This document shows, one piece after another, positions 8,549 through 15,337 of a stretch of 39,837 nt of DNA (positions are counted from its first letter, which is position 1; every line of letters starts with the position of its first letter). The translations under genes and the position numbers were made by a program. The DNA is from an uncultured Eubacteriales bacterium (lineage in GTDB: Bacteria; Bacillota; Clostridia; Oscillospirales; Oscillospiraceae), in assembly GCA_900554705.1 (NCBI GenBank), contig USIH01000003.1, positions 1 to 39,837 of the forward strand, given 5' to 3'. The notes beneath the pieces are model-generated. The model ran no database searches. It saw only the letters and a program-made list of their open reading frames with translations, and was not told where the DNA came from.

Positions 8549-9424
8549 TCATTCGCCAGCCTTTCTTTCGTTATTCCACAGACGGTCGTAGGCCTCCTTG
8601 AGACAAAGGACGACCTGCTCCGGCTGCATGGTTTCAAACTCGGTATAGCAGGGATCCATAGGTTCGCACAGCACCGGTCCGTCGTAACCGCCGACGGCAA
8701 AGATTCGGAGGATACCGACTGCGTCGATGACGCCGTTGGTCATCGGCATGGCGCGCTCGTTGTCCAGCTGCGCCTCCCGCGCGCGTCCGGCGATGGCGTC
8801 GTTGACGTGGACGGCCACGACGCGCTCCGGATGCGCCTTGACCCACAGAATATCCTCCTGCGTTCCGCCGCCCGTGTACCAGTGAAAGAGGTCAAACAGG
8901 ATGCCGACGGAAGGATCGACCTGATCGGCGAGGGATCTGACGCCTTGCAGATCGTGCAGGAAGGGGTAGCGGAAGCTGTCGGTCAGATGCTTCGGGCCGA
9001 CGAACTCCAGCCCGTAGAAAATGTGGAACCGTTTCATGATCTCCTGCACGGCGGCGATGCGCTCGCGGTACCAAGAGAAGTTTTGTTCAAAGGGACGCGT
9101 ATTGCTGCCCGGGTGAACGTGGTTATAGGCTCTGCTCACACCGGCAAGCTGCGCATTTTCCGCCCAGCGCTCCAAGGTATGCAGCGCGTCGGAAAATGTG
9201 TTGTCGTCGGTCTGCTCGGCGTACATATCGACCGGTGTCGGCATAAGCCCCCAGCGCAGACCGTTTTCTTCGATCAGACGGCGCGCGCGCAGCGCATCGT
9301 CGCGTGAGTTCAGGCAGTGCGCGGGGATGCTGACGCCCGCGATCCCGTGTTTCTTCAAAAGCGGCGCGATGACCTCAAGATCCTCCGCAACGCGGTAAAA
9401 GCTGCAATCAAAAACTCCGTACAC
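8549..9424 (-). CDS. Second sugar phosphate isomerase/epimerase-type TIM barrel
   Basis: A 291-aa xylose-isomerase-like TIM-barrel protein, distinct in sequence from the one at 2899-3735. Likely metal ligands appear in order: E140 in YGLEFVGP, D178 and H181 in LFDLFHW, H206 in VAVHVNDA and a Glu in LCEPMD near residue 253. The FDLFHW form with Trp is typical of the IolE/hydroxypyruvate-isomerase branch. The start codon is GTG, preceded by AAAGGAG with eight bases spacing; no ATG in suitable position was seen. First metabolic gene of the operon, 16 bases after the LacI regulator gene and directly followed by the alcohol dehydrogenase. Reaction inferred as sugar or keto-sugar isomerisation or elimination. 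Confidence 0.85.
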   Translation of the reverse strand: MYGVFDCSFYRVAEDLEVIAPLLKKHGIAGVSIPAHCLNSRDDALRARRLIEENGLRWGLMPTPVDMYAEQTDDNTFSDALHTLERWAENAQLAGVSRAYNHVHPGSNTRPFEQNFSWYRERIAAVQEIMKRFHIFYGLEFVGPKHLTDSFRYPFLHDLQGVRSLADQVDPSVGILFDLFHWYTGGGTQEDILWVKAHPERVVAVHVNDAIAGRAREAQLDNERAMPMTNGVIDAVGILRIFAVGGYDGPVLCEPMDPCYTEFETMQPEQVVLCLKEAYDRLWNNERKAGE

Positions 9425-9440
9425 TGTCTTCTCTCCTTTA

Positions 9441-10430
9441 TCAGGTTGTTTTTCGCAGGATCAGCTCATGATCCAAATAGATCTCTTTTGTTACCGGATG
9501 TCCCTTCATCCGCTCAATGAGCGCTTCGATCGCCGTGTTGCCGATCTGACGCATCGGCTGCCCGACCGTGGAGAGGGGCGGCGTGATGATCTTGGAGATC
9601 ACGACGTTATCAAAGCCGATAAGCGCGACATCCTCAGGCACGCGGATACCGGCGTCGGCCAGCGCACGCACGGCGCCCGCCGCGATGGTGTCCGACATAC
9701 AGAAGATCGCATCCGGCGGCTCCGGCAGACGCAGCAGCGCCTGCGTCGCGGTGATGCCGTATTCAAAGGTATGGGGCACGACCTGGAACATGTCCGGCTC
9801 AAAGGCGATGCCGTGCCGCTCCAGCGTTTCGCGGTAGGCCTTCGCACGCAGACGGCTGGAAATAAAGTTGTTCGACAGGCCGATGGCAGCGATCCGCTTC
9901 CGGCCAAGCGCGAGGAAATACTCGACCGCCTGCTCCGTCGCCTTGTAGTTGTCGATGGATACGTGCATCGCGGTGGAATCCTCGTTGAAGTCGCAGCACT
10001 GGATGATCGGGAAGCGCGCGTCGTAGTAGTTGATGTCCTCGGTGGGGAGCATACTGGACAAAAGCACCGCGCCGTCCACCGTCCGCTGCTCCAGCGCCAG
10101 CAGAGAGCTGCGTTCCCGCTCCATATTAAAATAGGTAGAGACGACCATCAGGGAATAACCGTGCTTCTGCGCGGTCTCGTCCATGCCGTAGAGGATGTCG
10201 GAGAAGAAGGGGTTGCCCAGATCGGAGACCAGAACGAGCAGCACGTTCGTCTTCTGCTTGCGCAGCCTGACGCCGAGCCGGTTCGGCCGATAGTTCAGCT
10301 CCTTGATCGCTTCCTTAATACGGTTCTGTGTTTCGGACGATACCTTTTCCGGTTCGTTCAGTGCGCGTGAGACGGTGGCGACCGATACGTTTGCCGCCTT
10401 TGCAACATCTGTGATATTTGCCTGTGACAA
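9441..10430 (-). CDS. LacI-family transcriptional regulator, TTG start
   Basis: A 329-aa LacI/GalR-type repressor. The N-terminal helix-turn-helix and hinge are textbook: ITDVAKAANVSVATVSRAL (residues 6-24), then YRPNRLGVRLRKQKTN. The remainder is a ribose-binding-protein-like sensor domain (LVLVSDLGNPFFSDILYGMDE, DAIFCMSDTIAAGAVRAL, IGFDNVVIS). The start codon is TTG: no ATG or GTG fits, and a GGAGG lies eight bases upstream. It heads the ten-gene sugar operon and has an operator-like palindrome overlapping its own promoter, so it most likely represses itself and the whole operon until a sugar ligand binds. It may also act on the divergent operon. Confidence 0.95.
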   Translation of the reverse strand: MSQANITDVAKAANVSVATVSRALNEPEKVSSETQNRIKEAIKELNYRPNRLGVRLRKQKTNVLLVLVSDLGNPFFSDILYGMDETAQKHGYSLMVVSTYFNMERERSSLLALEQRTVDGAVLLSSMLPTEDINYYDARFPIIQCCDFNEDSTAMHVSIDNYKATEQAVEYFLALGRKRIAAIGLSNNFISSRLRAKAYRETLERHGIAFEPDMFQVVPHTFEYGITATQALLRLPEPPDAIFCMSDTIAAGAVRALADAGIRVPEDVALIGFDNVVISKIITPPLSTVGQPMRQIGNTAIEALIERMKGHPVTKEIYLDHELILRKTT

Positions 10431-10452
10431 GTGTTACACCTCCATGCGCGCT

Positions 10453-10467
10453 ATGTAAACGTTTGTA
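10453..10467. promoter_or_regulatory. LacI/CcpA-type operator
   Basis: The sequence ATGTAAACGTTTGTA has the central AAACGTTT palindrome with a CG core typical of LacI-family operators and is close to the catabolite-responsive (cre) consensus, with one clear mismatch. It lies just downstream of the -10 box of the lacI promoter, overlapping the expected transcription start, so binding would repress. The binder could be the local LacI protein, CcpA, or both. Confidence 0.7.
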
Positions 10468-10470
10468 TTC

Positions 10471-10499
10471 ATTTTACACGCGCTTTTTTGATTTTTCAA
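10471..10499 (-). promoter_or_regulatory. Sigma-A promoter of the LacI-headed operon
   Basis: On the minus strand TTGAAA (10494-10499) and TAAAAT (10471-10476) are separated by 17 bases. The expected start point falls in the adjacent operator palindrome. The nearest downstream gene is the TTG-started LacI gene. Confidence 0.65.
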
Positions 10500-10696
10500 T
10501 TCGCTTTTTCCTCAAAATCTACGCAGATTTTTTGTGCACATTTCCGATTTTTTACTTCTCCTCTCCTTGAACAAATTTCCAATTATATTTCATTTTTACC
10601 GAAAAAGCTGGAAAAACGGCAAAATACTGGACAAATAAATTGACGAATGCGGTACAACGCATGGACAGCCACCCGTTTTGAGCCGCAAGTTCCGTC

Positions 10697-10726
10697 TTGA
10701 CAGCGCAAAGACGACCGATGTATACT
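10697..10726 (+). promoter_or_regulatory. Sigma-A promoter of the plus-strand sugar operon
   Basis: A consensus -35 TTGACA (10697-10702) and -10 TATACT (10721-10726) with an 18-base spacer, about 75 bases upstream of the oxidoreductase start. It is a strong match and points away from the LacI gene. Confidence 0.75.
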
Positions 10727-10806
10727 CGGATTGAAGTGAAATGCGTTATTTTCATAAAATTCAACGCAAAGTTTCATCATTGAATGAAAACAAGGAGGCG
10801 TTCCGC

Positions 10807-11898
10807 ATGAGACATCGAGTGGTTCAGGTGGGTCTGGGCGTGCGCGGCAAATTTCATCTGCGCGGATTGGTAGAAAATCCGGAGGCATATGAGATCGTCG
10901 GCCTGTGCGATCTGGATCCGAAAAAGATCGAGGAAGCAAAGGCTATGTTCGGCTTGGACGTTCCGGCGTTTACGGATGCCGAAACCATGCTGCGCCAGAC
11001 GCGCCCCGAGGTATTCGTTTTTGTAACGCATCCGAACGTCCGCACGCAGATGGTCGAGCTTGCCGTGCGCTACGGGGTAAAGGTGCTCTCCTTTGAAAAG
11101 CCCATGGCGATGAACCTTGGCGAGGCGCACCATATCACCCAGCTTTGCAGAGACAACCATATCAAGGCGGTCGTCAGCCATCAGCAGAAATACGCCGAGC
11201 AGATGCAGAAGGTCTATGCGCTCGTTCGGGACGGACAGATCGGTGAGATCCAGAAGATCCACGTCGAGACGCAGAGCTGGCTTGCGCAGCTGGGCACACA
11301 TTATATGGATTACTCTCTCTGGATGAGCGGCGGACAGGCGCGCGTTCGGTCGGTCGTCGGCCACGCGCACGGGACATGGTGCCTCGGCGACTCGCATCCT
11401 TCGCCGGACTATCTGCTCGGAGAGGCGCTTTTGACCAACGGCGTCCGTGTCTATCTGGAGTGCGGCTATTTCAGCCAGCGCCGTCCCTATGTGCCGCGCT
11501 ATGGCTATGATAACCGCCTGACCGCCTACGGAACGAACGGCTACCTCTGGTTTGAAACGGACGGAAAATGGGGCGGCGTGACAAAGGAAAGCAAGGGCGA
11601 GCTGATCGGCGGTACCTGCCCCGTTTGGGACGAACAGGAGCCGTTTTTGCAGATCCCGTATTATCGCGACCTTGCGCGCTGGATCGACGACGATACGCAG
11701 GTGCACCCCTGCAACATCGAGATCAGCTATCACGGCTATGAGGCGCTGGAGGCGATGTGCCTGAGCGCGCTGGATCACACGCGGGTTGATCTCCCCCTGA
11801 AGAATTTGGATTACGAGCCGGTGCTCGAACGCATGGGACGCGAGTTCTCGGACGTCGACTCCCCGCGCAGACGCACGTGGATCGAGATCATGGACTGA
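10807..11898 (+). CDS. Gfo/Idh/MocA-family oxidoreductase (plus operon)
   Basis: A 363-aa oxidoreductase with N-terminal dinucleotide-binding GLGVRGKFH (residues 9-17), DLDPKK after strand 2, and the family EKPMAM motif near residue 98 with the catalytic Lys. The middle contains QLGTHYMDYSLWMSGG, the helix that normally carries the catalytic His/Asp pair (GxHxxD), here as THYMDY. It is clearly different from the paralogue at 1663-2829. Start set at the ATG nine bases after AAGGAGG; the open frame to 10741 has no ribosome site. First gene of the divergent operon, 12 bases before the SIS gene. It probably oxidises or reduces a hydroxyl of the same sugar handled by the minus operon. Confidence 0.87.
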   Translation: MRHRVVQVGLGVRGKFHLRGLVENPEAYEIVGLCDLDPKKIEEAKAMFGLDVPAFTDAETMLRQTRPEVFVFVTHPNVRTQMVELAVRYGVKVLSFEKPMAMNLGEAHHITQLCRDNHIKAVVSHQQKYAEQMQKVYALVRDGQIGEIQKIHVETQSWLAQLGTHYMDYSLWMSGGQARVRSVVGHAHGTWCLGDSHPSPDYLLGEALLTNGVRVYLECGYFSQRRPYVPRYGYDNRLTAYGTNGYLWFETDGKWGGVTKESKGELIGGTCPVWDEQEPFLQIPYYRDLARWIDDDTQVHPCNIEISYHGYEALEAMCLSALDHTRVDLPLKNLDYEPVLERMGREFSDVDSPRRRTWIEIMD

Positions 11899-11910
11899 AA
11901 GGAGCAAGCA

Positions 11911-12483
11911 ATGTATCTGGAACAACAGCTTGGGGAATTGTCCGAACTGCTCGCGGCCTGCAAGGAGACCTCCCTTGCCGCGGCGCAGGAGGCCGTCCGC
12001 TTGACGGCGCAGGCCATCGGAGCGAAGAAAAAGCTCTTCCTGTGCGGCAACGGCGGCTCGGCGGCGACGGCGAGCCATATCGCAAACGACCTGTCGTGCC
12101 ATATGAAAAACTGGCAGCGGGAGGCCTATCGCATCGTCTGCCTGAATGACAGTCCGGCGGTGCTGACTTCCATGACCAACGACTACGGTTTTGAGCACGT
12201 GTTTGAAAAGCCGCTGCTCGGACTGGCAGACGCAGGGGATGTCCTCTGGGGCTTCAGCACCAGCGGAAACTCCGGCAACGTCGTCGCGGCCGTCGAGGCG
12301 GCGCGTGCACACAATATTCTCACCGTCGGTTTTACCGGCCAAAAGGGCGGGAAGCTGCGCGACCTTGTCGATGTGTGGGTCCCGACCCCGTCCGACGACG
12401 TGATCCATGTGGAAAATCTGCACCTGATCCTTGCACACGCGATCGCGGTCAGCGTGGAAGCGATCGTCTCACCGATGAAATAA
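11911..12483 (+). CDS. SIS-domain sugar phosphate isomerase, GmhA-like
   Basis: A 190-aa single SIS-domain protein of the phosphoheptose isomerase (GmhA) / DiaA group. The phosphate-binding loops are CGNGGSAATASH and STSGNSGNV. The C-terminal VENLHLILAHAI matches the GmhA helix carrying the catalytic His. Where GmhA has a catalytic Glu (AEEL), this protein reads ANDL, so an Asp may replace it. Length equals GmhA (about 190). It is not MurQ, which is longer (about 300) and has different motifs. ATG with AAAGGAG upstream, 12-base gap before and 21-base gap after. Likely an aldose/ketose phosphate isomerase acting with the neighbouring kinase; a lipopolysaccharide heptose role is unlikely in this context. 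Confidence 0.82.
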   Translation: MYLEQQLGELSELLAACKETSLAAAQEAVRLTAQAIGAKKKLFLCGNGGSAATASHIANDLSCHMKNWQREAYRIVCLNDSPAVLTSMTNDYGFEHVFEKPLLGLADAGDVLWGFSTSGNSGNVVAAVEAARAHNILTVGFTGQKGGKLRDLVDVWVPTPSDDVIHVENLHLILAHAIAVSVEAIVSPMK

Positions 12484-12504
12484 CAGAAACGGAGGAACAT
12501 AAAG

Positions 12505-13737
12505 ATGGATCTGATCATGGGCATGAACAGCGGCTCTTCCTTCGACGGCATCGACGTCGTCCTTGCCGAGACGGAGCTGGACGCGGACGGTTTTCCAAAG
12601 GCTCCGAAATTCCTGCGGGGCGCATCCTACGACTGGCCGGAGGCGGTTGCGTCCATTGTGCGCGACTCGTTTGAAAACAAGGTCGACATGGTCGGCCTGA
12701 ACCGGCTGAATTATCTGTGCGGCGCGGTGTTTGCCGAGGCGGCCGCGCGCTTTATGAAAGAGAACGGACTGGAGTCTTCGCAGATCAAGGTGCTCGGTCT
12801 GGATACACAGACCATTTATCAGGAGCAGCCCGACCATGCGGCGATCGCGAAAATGACGCCGGAGGAGAAGGCAGACTGGGTCGGCCGCTGGCTTTCCGGC
12901 AAATATCCCGCCGGTACGCAGATGGGTGACACGTCGGTCATCGCGAACCTGACCAATATCGACACGGTGACGCACTTCCGTCCGGCTGACCACACTTGGG
13001 GCGGCTCGGCAGCGCCGCTGATGCCCTATCTGGACTTCGTCCTGTTCCGTAAGGAACCGCGCCCGACCATGACGCTCAACATCGGCGGCATTGCGAACCT
13101 GCACGTCGCGTTCTCGGATCGCAGCAAGATGTTCGGCTTCGATACCGGCCCGGGCAACGTTGTGTGCAACTACCTGTGCGAGCAGCTCTACGGCCTGCCG
13201 TATGACAAGGACGGCGCGATCGCCGCATCGGGCAAGGTCGATCCGGCGCTGCTGGCGCACTTCATGAGCCACCCGTTCTTTGATCGTCCGGTGCCGCGCT
13301 CCGGCTGGTCGCAGGACTACAACCACGCGTACATTGCCTCCGTCATTGAGAAGTTCCCCCATCTTGCCAAGGAGGACTTCCTTGCCACGGCCTGCGCCTT
13401 TACCGCTTCGGCCATCGTAAGAAGCATGAAGGAAAACGTTCCGGAGGAGATCATCGCGCAGACGCGCGTGATCTATGCAAGCGGCGGCGGCGTGAGAAAT
13501 CCGCAGATCATGAAGCAGCTACAGGCGCGCCTTCCGGAAAACATCCGCCTTGCCGTCTCCGACGAGATCGGCATTCCGGCGGCCTATAAGGAAGCGGTCA
13601 AGTTTGCCACGCTGGCCTACTCCACCATCCACTGCATCCCCGGCAATATTCCCGCGGCGGGGCACGCTTCGCAGTATGCGATCCTCGGAAAGATCGCGCT
13701 TGCACCGCGCAATATCCCTGAGCGTCTGCTTCGCTGA
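12505..13737 (+). CDS. Anhydro-N-acetylmuramic acid kinase (AnmK) family protein, divergent
   Basis: A 410-aa AnmK-family sugar kinase; authentic AnmK (about 370 aa) hydrolyses the 1,6-anhydro ring and phosphorylates the sugar in one step. Family landmarks: GMNSGSSFDGID (6-17), GLDTQTI, GDTSVIANLT, RPADHTWGGSAAPLMP with the likely catalytic Asp162, LNIGGIANL and FDTGPGN. Several positions differ from typical AnmK (GTSMDGID, GHDGQTI, AAGGQGAP), and about 20 residues are inserted before GDTSVIA. It is the last gene of the divergent sugar operon and no MurQ etherase lies nearby, so the substrate may be an anhydrosugar other than anhydro-MurNAc, for example a levoglucosan-like compound. Gene symbol withheld for that reason. 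Confidence 0.85.
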   Translation: MDLIMGMNSGSSFDGIDVVLAETELDADGFPKAPKFLRGASYDWPEAVASIVRDSFENKVDMVGLNRLNYLCGAVFAEAAARFMKENGLESSQIKVLGLDTQTIYQEQPDHAAIAKMTPEEKADWVGRWLSGKYPAGTQMGDTSVIANLTNIDTVTHFRPADHTWGGSAAPLMPYLDFVLFRKEPRPTMTLNIGGIANLHVAFSDRSKMFGFDTGPGNVVCNYLCEQLYGLPYDKDGAIAASGKVDPALLAHFMSHPFFDRPVPRSGWSQDYNHAYIASVIEKFPHLAKEDFLATACAFTASAIVRSMKENVPEEIIAQTRVIYASGGGVRNPQIMKQLQARLPENIRLAVSDEIGIPAAYKEAVKFATLAYSTIHCIPGNIPAAGHASQYAILGKIALAPRNIPERLLR

Positions 13738-13811
13738 TATAAACATACATTCTATTATATCACATTTCTTTCCTCCCTGAAATCGTTTTTTTCTCCTCGC
13801 AAAACTCCGCG

Positions 13812-13848
13812 AAAGGCTGCCCGTTGCACACACAACGGGTAGCCTTTT
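13812..13848 (+). terminator. Rho-independent terminator after the AnmK-like gene
   Basis: Inverted arms 13812-13826 and 13833-13847 (AAAGGCT-G-CCCGTTG paired with its complement, one mismatch, six-base loop) followed by a short T-run. It lies 74 bases after the kinase stop and before the DUF305-like gene. Confidence 0.7.
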
Positions 13849-13888
13849 GCTGCGCTGCTGCATACAATAGACGGAAGGAGGAATGCGC

Positions 13889-14446
13889 ATGGCAGAATGG
13901 AGTCGGGCGACGCAGCGCTATCTGTGCCGTGACTGCGAGATCTTTGAAACGATGGTGCGCGGCATGGAGCAGAGCGTCCAGAGCGGTAGCATCGGGCGCG
14001 ATTTTATCGTGCAGATGATACCGCATCACGAGGCGGCGATCTTTATGGCGCAAAATTTGTTGCAGTATACGACCTGCCTGCCGCTACAGGCGATCGCCGA
14101 TCGGATCATCGAGGAGCAGACCGAGGGCGTGCGGCAGATGAAAAACATACAGGCCGCCTGCGGCACGATACGAAACAAGCCGCAGGAGCTTGCGAAGTGG
14201 CGGCAGCAGATGAAGCAGATCGAGCAGACGATGTTTCGGCAGATGCGCGAGGCCTGCGTGGACAACAGCATCGACGCCGATTTCCTCCGCCGGATGATAC
14301 CGCACCACCGCGGCGCGGTTCGTATGGCGGAGACAACGCTGTGCTATCCGATCTGTCGGGAGCTGGTGCCGATCCTGCGGCGCATTGCCGCCACGCAGAA
14401 AAAGGGCATTTGTCAAATGGAGGCGTTGCTTAAAAATAATGGTTGA
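13889..14446 (+). CDS. DUF305-like protein with two MIPHH motifs
   Basis: A 185-aa cytoplasmic protein (no signal peptide or membrane helix) made of two similar helical halves. Each carries the DUF305 hallmark: FIVQMIPHHEAAIFMA (39-54) and FLRRMIPHHRGAVRMA (132-147). Each is followed after about 10 residues by Cys (TTC63; YPIC). DUF305 proteins are ferritin-like helical bundles suspected of metal (copper) binding, but no enzymatic role is established. Start chosen at the second ATG: AAGGAGG is seven bases upstream of it, but only one base from the ATG at 13883. It stands alone between a terminator and the TetR promoter, which overlaps its stop codon. Function unknown. Confidence 0.75.
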   Translation: MAEWSRATQRYLCRDCEIFETMVRGMEQSVQSGSIGRDFIVQMIPHHEAAIFMAQNLLQYTTCLPLQAIADRIIEEQTEGVRQMKNIQAACGTIRNKPQELAKWRQQMKQIEQTMFRQMREACVDNSIDADFLRRMIPHHRGAVRMAETTLCYPICRELVPILRRIAATQKKGICQMEALLKNNG

Positions 14447-14471
14447 CGCATAGAGAAAAAATGCTTATAAT
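14443..14471 (+). promoter_or_regulatory. Sigma-A promoter of the TetR/PspC/ABC exporter operon
   Basis: TTGACG (14443-14448) and TATAAT (14466-14471) with a 17-base spacer, overlapping the stop codon of the DUF305-like gene. The TetR-type gene starts 35 bases downstream. Confidence 0.8.
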
Positions 14472-14505
14472 AAAGCGACTGATGCAGAAAAGGAGCGAAC
14501 CAAAG

Positions 14506-15129
14506 ATGCCTCCAAAACCGAAATTTACAAGAGAAGAAGTCGTTGCCGCCGCGCTGGAGCTTGTGCGGCAGGAGGGAAGTCAGGCGCTGACGACGCGCGC
14601 GCTGGGACAGCGGCTCGGAAGCTCTGCCCGCCCGATCTTTACGGTCTTTGCCAATGTCGAGGAGCTGCACGCCGAGGTGCGAGCGGCGGCGATGAAGTAT
14701 TTTGAAGACTACGTCGGGCAGGCGGAGAACTATACGCCCGCCTTTAAGCAGGTGGGCGTGCAGATGCTTCGCTTTGCCTGCCGGGAGCCGGAGCTGTTCC
14801 GCCTGCTGTTTATGGAGGTGCACCCGAACGCCGCAGGCATTGAGGGGCTGCGAAAGATCCTTGGCAACATGGTGCAGCTATGCACGGGCTTCATCCGGCG
14901 GGATTACGGTTTTTCCGAAAAAGATGCCGAGCGCCTGTTTGACCATATGTGGATCTATACCTACGGGGTGGGCGTGCTCTGCGCGACCGGTATGTGCCGC
15001 TTCACGGAAGAGGAGCTGACCGATATGCTGGGCAAGGAGTTTATGGCGCTTGCCACCCTGATCCGTTCCGGCGATTATCAGTATCCGTCGCCGCGCCCCA
15101 TACCGACGAAAAAGGAGGAAACAACATGA
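14506..15129 (+). CDS. TetR/AcrR-family transcriptional regulator
   Basis: A 207-aa regulator. The N-terminal helix-turn-helix is FTREEVVAAALELVRQEG then ALTTRALGQRLGSSARPIFTVFANVEEL (residues 8 to about 55, the second stretch being helices 2-4), the standard TetR layout with RPIFTVF in place of the usual LYxHF. The C-terminal ligand domain is helical. The ATG was chosen because AAGGAGC lies ten bases upstream; upstream in-frame ATGs sit before that site. It overlaps the PspC gene by four bases (ATGA) and heads an operon with a two-component ABC exporter, so it probably represses this operon in response to a toxic compound or peptide. Confidence 0.88.
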   Translation: MPPKPKFTREEVVAAALELVRQEGSQALTTRALGQRLGSSARPIFTVFANVEELHAEVRAAAMKYFEDYVGQAENYTPAFKQVGVQMLRFACREPELFRLLFMEVHPNAAGIEGLRKILGNMVQLCTGFIRRDYGFSEKDAERLFDHMWIYTYGVGVLCATGMCRFTEEELTDMLGKEFMALATLIRSGDYQYPSPRPIPTKKEETT

Positions 15130-15326
15130 ACGAACCCAGACGACTGTACCGTTTGGAACAAAATAAGATGCTCTGCGGCGTTTGCAGCGGCATCGCGGAT
15201 TACTACGGCCTCGACCCGACGCTCGTGCGTCTGGCTTGGGTGCTGTTCTGCGCTTTGGGCGGCAGCGGCGTGATCGCCTATATCGTCGCGGCGCTGATCA
15301 TCCCCAAAGCGCCGGACGGAAGATGA
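15126..15326 (+). CDS. PspC-domain small membrane protein
   Basis: A 66-aa protein consisting of one PspC domain: RLYRLEQNKMLCGVCSGIAD followed by YYGLDPTLVRLAWVLF and one hydrophobic helix GGSGVIAYIVAALIIP. PspC proteins sense or respond to membrane stress, often as partners of regulators. ATG overlaps the TetR stop (ATGA) with AAAGGAGG just upstream; its stop is 11 bases before the ABC ATPase start. Its position between a TetR regulator and an exporter suggests a role in membrane-stress response or regulation of the operon. Confidence 0.88.
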   Translation: MNEPRRLYRLEQNKMLCGVCSGIADYYGLDPTLVRLAWVLFCALGGSGVIAYIVAALIIPKAPDGR

Positions 15327-15337
15327 GAGGATTCCAT

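Larger units (their letters stand above)
10431..10806. other. Shared intergenic control region of the divergent sugar operons
   Basis: A 376-base AT-rich region between the LacI gene and the plus-strand oxidoreductase. It holds a minus promoter with an operator near 10453-10499, a strong plus promoter at 10697-10726, and two further inverted motifs sharing ATGCG/CGCA half sites (10647-10662 and 10742-10768). No gene is seen in it. Confidence 0.75.

Noticed and set aside
11911-12483. MurQ (MurNAc 6-phosphate etherase) next to AnmK
   Set aside because: The protein is only 190 aa with GmhA-type motifs (CGNGGSAATASH, VENLHLILAHAI), not the approximately 300-aa MurQ.
13741-13790. A minus-strand promoter (TATAAT at 13754-13759)
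   Set aside because: No acceptable -35 box at 16-18 bases, and it would run antisense into the kinase gene.
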